Shown here piece by piece: positions 55,798 through 64,000 of a DNA stretch of 64,000 bases. Made by a program: the position numbers and the translations under genes. The number at the start of each line of letters is the position of its first letter. The stretch's first letter is position 1. Source of the stretch: Dryas octopetala (Eukaryota > Streptophyta > Magnoliopsida > Rosales > Rosaceae); assembly GCA_963921425.1 (NCBI GenBank), contig OY992838.1, forward strand, positions 15,810,001 through 15,874,000, written 5' to 3'. The notes beneath the pieces are model-generated. The model did not search any database. It was not told the origin of the DNA and was given only the letters and a program-made list of their open reading frames with translations.

Positions 55798-57515
55798 GGT
55801 ATGACCTTTCCTTTAGTCACATGTCGCTAGTCACTAGTCCTAGGTGGACTAAACTCTACTCTTTAGAAGCTAGTTAAGGGTTTACAAGTTTCAAGTTTCA
55901 TCCTAAAGTCAAACCACTTGACTAATTGCTTTAAGTCAAAGAAAATCCACAAATTAATTTAGATTAATCTAATTTAATCTCTACACTAGAAATTTGCTAA
56001 TCCTAACATGCTAATAACCTTTAATTAAACAATTAGATCTCCAAAATAAAGATAGGCATGTTAATTTAATTAATAAATAAGCATGCAAACCTAAAATTAA
56101 AGCCTAAAATTAATTAAATAAAGCAGAAATATTAAAATACTTACCCGGTTGTAGACCTCTAAAGCTAGATTCCACTCTTAGGGACTTTTCCTCCTTGGCT
56201 TACCTCCAAAAGAAAAACTTTTGAACTATGAGAATTTTCTTCCCTTTTGGTTTGTCTCTTTTTAGAGAGACTTCCAAAAAACCAAAGAGTAAGTAACTCT
56301 AACTTCACTTGGTGGTGCAAGTGAAAATGAAGGATAAAAGTCTCTATTTATAGGCACTAGAGGACTGGAAGAATTGTAAGTTTTCAATCCAGGACAGATT
56401 GCACTAAAAAGTCACATACAAGAGGGTATAAACCGAATGGGGTCGAAAAAACCCAATGGGTTGGCTAGTTTGTGAGACAAACCCGTTTAGCAAAAACGCT
56501 GGTCGTTTTGACCCAACTTGGCTGACCGGTTCCCCTACACCAAATCAACGACTCAGATTGAGTAGGGTTAATGATCTTGGACGGCTGAGATTAGAACAAG
56601 AGAAGCGGATTCAGTGTGGCATGCCTCATCGCGCGCTCGTGAGCTTGCTTGCTCAGTGCCTTATCAGCGCGTTCAAACCAATGACGTCGCACCATGTGTC
56701 GCGTTGTCAGTCTAGTCAGCAACCAATTTAACTTCTTTTCTTTTTCCTATATTCTAATTTCTCCAAACTTCGTAAATTGATTAAATATAGCTCGGAACTA
56801 CAAATAATTTTCTGAAAAGTCCTACAGACTCGCAGTAATTAATACTAATTTCATGTAGCCTTAAAATAATAATTGTATTGCAGAAAAATTAAGTAATTAA
56901 AATTCAAGTCCAATAATTTTAATTCTCAAAAACAAATTTCAACTTGATAATCTCTAAATTTGTGTACAAGGATACTAGAGTTCAACTTTAAGTCTCTAAT
57001 GGTACAAGTTAGTTACACAAAAGACAAAGAAAACTTCATTTCCTTTAAAAAACCTTAAGCTTCTAAGTACAAAAGAATTTGAAAAACACATGTCAACACA
57101 AGATAAGATTGAAAAATCATATGTGTTACATTCGACATACGACAACTTAATCACAAGTTAAGTTCAACACAAATTTGTGATGACCCTTCCTCTTGGGTCA
57201 CATGTCCTTAAGAGACTCTAGTCCTAAGTGGACCAAACTTTATTCATTAAGGGTTTATAAGTTTCAAGTTTTATCCTAAAGTCAAACCATTTGACTAATT
57301 GTTTTAATTCAAACCAATTCTACAATTTAATTAAGGTTATAATAAATCAAACCTAAGTATTATCCAAGTATCTTAATTAATTAGCATTTCTCCCAAATAA
57401 ATTACTAATTAATTAAACTTAAATAATAGCTTAAATCCAACTCAATATCCACAATAAAAACTTGCTAAACCTAGCATGCTATTGACGTTTAATTAAGCAA
57501 TTTGAAATTCCAAGT
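55798..57515. repeat. diverged direct repeat pair, possibly old LTRs
   Basis: About 250-330 bp at 55798-56050 recurs at 57178-57515. Shared text: ATGACC.TTCCT, GTCACATGTC, CTAGTCCTA.GTGGAC, AAGTTTCAAGTTT.ATCCTAAAG, and CCTA.CATGCTA near the end. The spacing is about 1380 bp. They could be LTRs of a small defective element, or a dispersed repeat present twice. No coding domain lies between them. Confidence 0.5.
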
Positions 57516-58053
57516 ACGTAACAATACTATACCTAGAGGGGAGTGAATAGGTTAAACCCAATTTTTGTCACAATAAAAAAAATGTACCTCAAAGCAAACA
57601 CAAATATACAATCCAAAGTTCTCAATATTTGTTTTTCGGGTTCTACTAAACCATTTATGTTCAAAAGCAAATAAACTCACAAGTTTATGGTCAAGTTAAA
57701 ATGCAATTCTGTCACTTTCATCAATTTTAGTCATGTGTTAAACATATAAGCTACTTTTAAAAGGTAAAAATGATAACTCATTTTTTTTTTCTCTAATGTA
57801 ATATAACGTGACTAAAATTAACAAAATAATATAGATAAAATTGATGGAATAGACTAAAATGATATACAATTGAAAGTTCGTGAACTATATAATTCAAAAA
57901 ATAAGTTGGCGGACCAAAATAATACTTGAGGTAAAAGTTGAAAGACCAGTGCTATAATTATATCTTAGTTTTCCGGCTTTACCCTTTTGCAAACCTTTAT
58001 AATGTTTAAGGCTTTGAGCATAGAGTGAGTTGAATTGTAGAGAGCATAGCAGC
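57516..58053. other. upstream region of the PAP4-like gene
   Basis: AT-rich, with no repeat recognised. The promoter should lie here; TTTATAATG near 57996 is only a weak TATA candidate. Confidence 0.4.
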
Positions 58054-61000
58054 ATGGCCTTCTTATCTTCTTGGTCACCCACACTCCTTACAACCACCCA
58101 ATCCTCCTCACCTTCAACTCCCAAACTACTCCCTTCTCATTCTCCACTCAGCTCCTTTAGATTCGCAACCAAGCCCACGACCACCCACACTATTCACACA
58201 CTCTCGAGCAGTTCAACCAATGAGAAATGGAGAGCCAAAGTTTCATTCTTTCCTGCATTTTTGAACAAAGGCAAGGACGCTAAAACTCTGAAGGAGGAGC
58301 TTCTTGATGCCATTTCATCGCTTGATCGAGGCGCTGATGCCACTCCAGAGGACCAGCAAATAGTTGATCAGGTTGGTTTGACGTTTGCATTCCTCTTTTA
58401 CCTTTAGCTTTGATTTGTTTTCTGGGTCTTTCTATTTCTTTTTGTCTTAAATGCAATTTGAAGCTAAATAATTTAATTAGCCGTTGTTACAATTTGGCAT
58501 CTGGTTTCTTGGTGTTTTTATTTTCCTTCTTGGAACTGAAGAGGAGCTTAGGTCTAATTGGATGGGAGGAGAATGGAATGTGAAAGAAAAGTAGAATAAT
58601 TGATAAAGATCATGGAGATAGATATGTCCTAAACCCCATGCCTATTGGATAGAACAGAGTGACTGAAGCTTGGAGATAGAGCATTCTAAATTAGTCTGGA
58701 ACTTGGGGATTGAAAATTAAATAAGATGGGGTTTCTAAGGGAAAAAAATGTTGCAGAAAAAGCACCTCTCCTGCAAAATAGTGAAAATAAAAAACAAAGA
58801 AAAAAAAAGTGCATTCGATATTATACTCCAATTTACTGCAGTGGTTAAAGATTTTGCTGTAAGATCCTATGTTCATTTTAGCAATTTTTGGAAAATTTTA
58901 ATTGCAGATGAAGAATACATTGAACTCTAACCAGAAAAAAGTTGAGCACAACAAAAAAGAAGATTGGTTTATATTTGCAAATTCATAACCTTGGAAGTTT
59001 CTAGGATAATGACCATTTAGGTTGTTCTGTGCCAATTTAATGTGTCATAGTTCATGCATTGTGTACATTTTAAATGTAATCAAATGGAATTATCTATGTA
59101 GGAAACAGGTGGCAATTAATAATTAGATTTTGAGGGTGTGATATATGTATTTAATAATGGACCACCTTTAAGATGGCCACAAGCTTGTATTGGTGTGTCC
59201 TTGGGTGTGGTTATGTCTAATATGCCAATTTTTTTAATCTCAGTAGAGGATTGTGTGACACTAATTTCTGATGTCTATGTGCATCTTTTTATTTATTTTC
59301 TTTTCATGGAATTTATTCTAAATAGATTGCACGCAAACTTGAAGCAGTTAATCCAATAAAGGAACCGCTCAAATCTGATTTACTGAATGGAAAATGGGAG
59401 CTTATATATACTACTTCAAAATCTATTCTGCAAACTGAGGTAAAGTAGAATTTATATTATTTTTTCTAATTGAAGTAGTCACTTCTATTGATAAATTTTT
59501 CTTTCCAACATTAGAAGTCTGTCAAAAGACTCAAAACATATGACATTGTTTTAAAGTTCTTGCTTGTGTTGGTTTTTGTGTACTCCTCATAATCTGAATA
59601 ATTTTATTCAAGTTAACAACTTTCATACACTTCTTAAGGGGCTTTCTTGAATTACATCCCTTGCTATCACATTGAGAAATATTGTCTTATATTACTATAA
59701 CATCATCTCTTAAAAGCCACATTTGATTTGTGCTCATGTGCTTCGTAAATTTGACTTACAGTTACCAACTAGCTTGTGGTCTAGTGGTATTTCTCTCCAC
59801 AATATTGGAGAGGTTCCAGTTTGATTCCCCCTCCCCCATATAACAAAAATAATAATAATAATAAATAAATGAATAAATAAAAATACATTTGACTTTCAGG
59901 GTGTTCACACTGTGTTGTTGTAATTGACCAACTGTTTCTTCTACATTTCAGCCTCCAATTTCCAATCAACAACAGGTAGATGAATAGGACATATGTTGGC
60001 ATGCTTGACAAGCATTGTATTTATCAATTTCATTCGACTTCTAAAAGACTTCCTGGCTATTAATTTTTCCTAAGGATATTAATAGTTAGAAATAAATAAT
60101 TCGCATGAGATAAGACTTAAAAGTGATGAAACCTTGCGCAATCTCTAAATCCCAAAAATCTTTTTCCCCTTAAACATCATCTGCAATTTTCGTATTGGTA
60201 ATGTATAAAGGCTCAAGAGTCATTTGTTCATCCCTATTAAGTACTTATTCTTTCCTTTTGTTTACTTTTTCTTGTGTTTGCTTATTGAGCCTTGGGAACC
60301 TCTATATCAAGCACTCCTGACATTGCTTACTGTAAAAAGTGCATTGAGGTGGCTGGAGACTTAATATTTCTTATGAATCTTTCCTTTAGATTATAACCTA
60401 CCTCATTAATTTATTCTTTGCTTATATTTTAATATTGCCAAACATACTGAGTATAAGAAAATATTTCCCACTCAATGATTTAAAACTCGCCTTTAGCATC
60501 ATTCTCATTACAACTTGACCAGGATTCCTTAAACAGTTTTGAGAAAAATTCCTCAATAAGCGAGTTTTGTTTCTCCCACGTTGCTTGCTCCTTGCACAAA
60601 ATTGAAGTTTTAAGCGCTTGCTTCTTTCAAATATGTTCTAAATATTATTTTAAGATTAAAATTCCTTTTCATAGATAAGAAATTTCCAAATTAAACAGAT
60701 CGAGTTCATTTTGGTTAGCACTGCAATGTGTGATGTGAGTTTTCTTTCCTTTCACTTCTATCTCTTGCTGAACTCAGTACTTTCTTGTATTACTGGAAAC
60801 ACTTTGCTTGCTCTTTTCTCATGGTATCTTTATTTTCTCTTTATTTTTTTTATAAGGTGTGAAAAGAAATTTAAACTTGACATTATATATTTAGCTCCTA
60901 TAAATTGCACTCAGTTGATATGTAGTATCATGACAGAGACCCAAATTTTTAAGATCAAAGGTAAATTACCAAGCAATCAATGTGGACACACTTAGGGCCC

Positions 61001-63161
61001 AGAATATGGAGTCGTGGCCAACTTTCAATCAGGTAATGTTCAATTCATTCCCTCATTGGTTTGTGTAACTTTCGATTATACATCTTTTGTGGACCATAAT
61101 TGTTGTTAAGAGGCATCAAAATTGTGTTTAATCTCATTATGTTGCTTTAACTAAAAAAGTTGTTAATATTATGAATCTGTTTTGCCACTCCAAAACCAGT
61201 ATAGTACTATAACCAAAGTCTTTCGAAGAGAATTTGTGATAAAATATATTAAATTTAAAAGAAACATAATTTGATAGAAGCACTAGTGCAACTATGTTAT
61301 CTATTCTTGCAAACACTAAAGTCCATATAGATTTTCAAATCATTAATTTAATTCTTTTCACTTTAAGAAACAGTGAGTATGCTGTATGAACTGCCCTATA
61401 ATTGCTCTGACTTTTTCATTTTAATTTGTGTCAATACTCTGTAGGTCACAGCCGATTTAACACCTTTGAATGCAAGAAAAGTGGCTGTTAAATTCGATTA
61501 TTTCAAAATTGCGGGTCTGGTAAGTATTCCTGATGTTATTGATCATTATGTTGAATGCCAAAATTCTGATGTTCCTGATTGTGTGCATACAATAAAATAT
61601 TATTTTGGTTCCTTGGAAAGGCCAGGTGGGTCCTTGAGCTATAGATAGAACTCAGTCAATCCTTGGAAAAGCAGGATTTGAACCCAAGGGTTTTAGTGTC
61701 ATCAAAGGTCTTACTAGCTAAGCTACCTATAGAAATTCAATGTTCTTTCATCTCTTTAGTTTTTCTTATTTGTTGTCTTCTGGAATTCTGCATACATTTT
61801 CTTTTTAAAAATTATAGGGGGGGAGGTGGTACACGTTTTGTGGGTTAGAGTGTGCTATTAGGCATCTTTTTGGGCATCAACTTCTTCGGTATATCAGGAT
61901 CTACCATTCATTAGAATTGAGGCAAAATGAAAAATACGAAATTAGGGGGCGTGGCCTCCCAAACTTTTGCTAAAAAATAAAAATGAAATTAGACTTTACT
62001 AAGAAACCAAAGGGACTAAGGCAAAATGCCTGCAAGGCTAAAAATTAAAACAAAAGCTCTTTTTTAAGTTTTGACAATTATGTCCACAGCTTGAAGGACA
62101 AAAGTTCAGGCTTGCAAAAACATATTCATATGCTAGAAAGTCTACTGCCTCATCTTCTCAAGCTATTGCTTATCTCATTTTAGCTAATTTTCTATTCTTT
62201 ACTTTAATTTGTAATTAAATAGTTTTATTCTAAGGTGTGAATCTTTGAAAGTGTACAGAATTTGCCTCAATTCTTTTGAAAGTGTACCGAATGTCATCGA
62301 GTTTACCTTTTATTTATTTATTTATTTATTTGTTCAAAAGTTTGCAGGGGCCATGGCCCCCTTTGTCTCTTATATGTTCCTCCTGCTTGGTGAAGTCTTT
62401 GCACTGAATGGTATAAGTTCTGCTCCATAAAATCTAAGATCGTAACACATAGCATTTAACACCTCTGAGCTTTATATCTATATGACTTGGAAGCTTCAAG
62501 ACCACTCCACAAGGTCAATCTTCCTTGCTCTCAATTTCTCATACTCACCAACAGGAAGCAATCCTTTGTCAAAAATCCCACGTAATAAACTCATCCTAGA
62601 GCTATCCCAGATCAGCTTACTACAGCAGAAGGTTTAAGAGGATAAGAAGAAAGACATGGTTATTGGGTTTGAGTTGTGTCATGTGTGCTGGGCCTGCAGG
62701 CTATGTGTCCTTGGTTGGTATTTGAGAAAATTTCCCTATATATCTATTAGCTTATGAGGATGAAAAAGTAGACCTCGATGCAACTCACATATTAAGATGT
62801 GGGCTCTGTGCTGGAGCGCTAATTGAGGCCTTTCTCTCTTTGAAGGTTTTAAGTCTCTTATCTCAACTAAAGATGGAAAAATGGACTTAGCTACCATAAC
62901 TGAGATCAAAGATCAGCTAGTCATGCATTATCCAAACTTGTTATGAAGCATTATCAAGATATTGACATCCTGCACTTTCAGAATGATGCATTGTTAAATT
63001 AGTTGCCTTGATAAATTATATGTTCCTGAATTTCTATTTCTGTAATTCAGTTTACATAAATTATTTATATCATCATGAATGCATGATATACAGATACCTA
63101 TTAAGGCACCTGGTAGAGCTCGTGGTGAACTGGAAATTACATATTTGGATGAAGAATTTCG
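58054..63161 (+). CDS. PAP4: plastid-lipid-associated protein (fibrillin), PAP4-like, 3' end outside window
   Basis: This is a chloroplast fibrillin, a lipid-binding protein of thylakoids and plastoglobules. Visible exons: 58054-58371, 59326-59439, 60937-61032, 61445-61519 and 63094-63161, all with GT-AG introns. The last ends with two bases of a codon, so at least one more exon lies beyond 64000. I chose ATG 58054 (MAFLSSW); the frame is also open upstream, but only through a non-ATG codon. Residues 1 to about 55 are rich in Ser, Thr and Pro and look like a transit peptide. The PAP/fibrillin domain follows: [77 protein letters not shown] and [17 protein letters not shown]. The order and wording fit Arabidopsis PAP4 (fibrillin 3 group). 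No break is seen; the final residues are unknown. Confidence 0.9.
59770..59883 (+). mobile_element. tRNA-derived SINE-like insertion in PAP4-like intron 2
   Basis: AGCTTGTGGTCTAGTGGTAT resembles a tRNA A box and GGTTCCAGTTTGATTCC a B box, 30-40 bp apart as in tRNA genes. The sequence then runs into an A/T-rich AATAATAAATAAATGAATAA tail. No cloverleaf can be drawn, so it is not a functional tRNA gene. Confidence 0.5.
61620..61740 (-). mobile_element. tRNA-derived SINE-like insertion in PAP4-like intron 4
   Basis: On the minus strand, TAGCTTAGCTAGTAAGACC (61708-61726) resembles an A box and GGGTTCAAATCCTGC (61671-61685) a B box, with tRNA-like spacing. It is antisense to the host gene. No acceptor-stem pairing is evident. 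Confidence 0.5.
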
Positions 63162-63689
63162 GTGAGTTAATAATGTATTGTAATTTCTTAAATGAAGAAT
63201 TGAGATTTACTACATGGGATGCTCTGTTAAGCCTGCTGAAAGAAATTATACTTTTATTTTAAGTATATAAGAAATATGTATGCAATATTTAAAGAAGCAT
63301 TTTCCCCTGCCCCCACCTTCCAACTGTCTTGGATGGTCGAAAAGGTTGATAAATTTTGGAGGTTGGATTAAAGCCACTTGTGATCTTGGAGCAGTATTAT
63401 GAAATATGTTATTGAGATTTTTTATCAAGGAAGTTGATTCTGCATATTTACATGAGAGGTAGAAAGCATAAAAAAAAAAAAAAACATAATTTCTTTAAGA
63501 AAATAATTTCATCAAATTATGGTTAGTCTCTTTTGGAAAAGTGAATATATAACCTGGCCCCAGGGTTTTACTTTAACTACTTAAACCACAAGATTACTGC
63601 AAGTCAACTTTTTTACTATGTTTTCTTTCTCCTTTCCTTGGTTTTACTATGTCCAAATGCAAATATGAACATCAGATGCTTCAATATTA

Positions 63690-64000
63690 TTAGGCTTTTT
63701 TACCCAAATACCACTTGAACTACAGGGGGTGTGCTCTCATACCACCCAAACTTTTTTTCTTGCCAATTTACCACCTGAAATTATCAATATGTGCTAATTT
63801 ACCACCTAACATCTATTTTTCTGTTAAATCATCAAAAAATTTCCTAAACTTCCCATTTTGTCCTTGAATACAATAAAAAAATAATATTATTTTAAAAACT
63901 TTTTTTAAAATATAATTATAAAAAAACTTAAAAACTAAAAAATAGAAAATGGAAATACCCTTTTTTTTAGGGGGTTTACTTAGATTTTTTTTTTAATATT
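63690..64000. mobile_element. probable MULE terminal repeat at the window edge
   Basis: TAGGCTTTTTTACCCAAATACC, then ATACCACCCAAAC, CAATTTACCACC twice, and TTTTTCTGTTAAATC form a layout like the inverted sequence at 25690-25880. The element would continue beyond the window, inside the intron after exon 5 of the PAP4-like gene. The TSD cannot be seen. Confidence 0.45.

Noticed and set aside
59770-59830. Possible tRNA gene
   Set aside because: A and B boxes are present but no acceptor stem or anticodon arm could be drawn, and an A/T-rich tail follows; a SINE is more likely.

Overview
This window is nuclear DNA of a flowering plant, most likely a eudicot. It is AT-rich and holds three host genes with spliceosomal introns: the molybdenum cofactor gene CNX1 (13345-20611, 13 coding exons, complete), ribosomal protein gene RPL38 (22868-24571, 3 exons, complete) and a chloroplast fibrillin / plastid-lipid-associated protein of the PAP4 type (58054 to beyond 63161, five exons visible, 3' end outside the window). 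All three are on the + strand and have no functional link to each other. Most of the remaining sequence is transposable elements, many of them nested and with recognisable target-site duplications (TSDs).

Region by region. 1-4942 is the 3' part of a degenerate autonomous hAT element (copy A) that carries a small MULE-type MITE. It sits in a Ty3/gypsy gag-protease remnant (4943-5232). 5233-10901 is a stack of nested elements: a repeat rich in AAATCC motifs contains a hAT element (5617-9917), which contains a solo LTR (5987-8687), which contains a hAT MITE (7075-7823). Beside the hAT lies a PIF/Harbinger-type element (9925-10813) carrying a piece of an MCTP (multiple C2 domain) gene. 11083-12571 holds two more MITE-like elements upstream of CNX1. 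Between RPL38 and the large nest lie fragments of a SEC23 gene (25319-25447) and a catenin-beta-like 1 gene (28246-28401), both probably captured by transposons.

28660-42871 is a MULE-type element with terminal inverted repeats of about 280 bp and a perfect 9-bp TSD. It carries a fragment of a CCS52/FZR gene and is split by a young, structurally intact Tat-lineage Ty3/gypsy retrotransposon (30019-42153, minus orientation, LTRs of 1052 bp with only three differences seen, TSD AAATG). That retrotransposon has one 2043-codon gag-pol frame with two RNase H domains. On the opposite strand it carries an antisense gene (31713-34067) that reads as three exons behind its own TATA box. This antisense gene is the most unusual coding unit in the window.

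43725-46205 holds a palindromic MULE MITE, a CACTA MITE and a TRIM. A LINE RNase H remnant follows, and then a tandem array with a unit of about 343 bp (47575-49240). 51000-54165 is the second hAT copy (copy B), which preserves the empty site of the MITE found in copy A. 54166-57990 has diverged repeats and no recognisable gene. The PAP4 introns contain two tRNA-derived SINE-like insertions, and the window ends inside what looks like another MULE terminal repeat.

All assignments come from reading the sequence and from memory of protein families. No database search was run.
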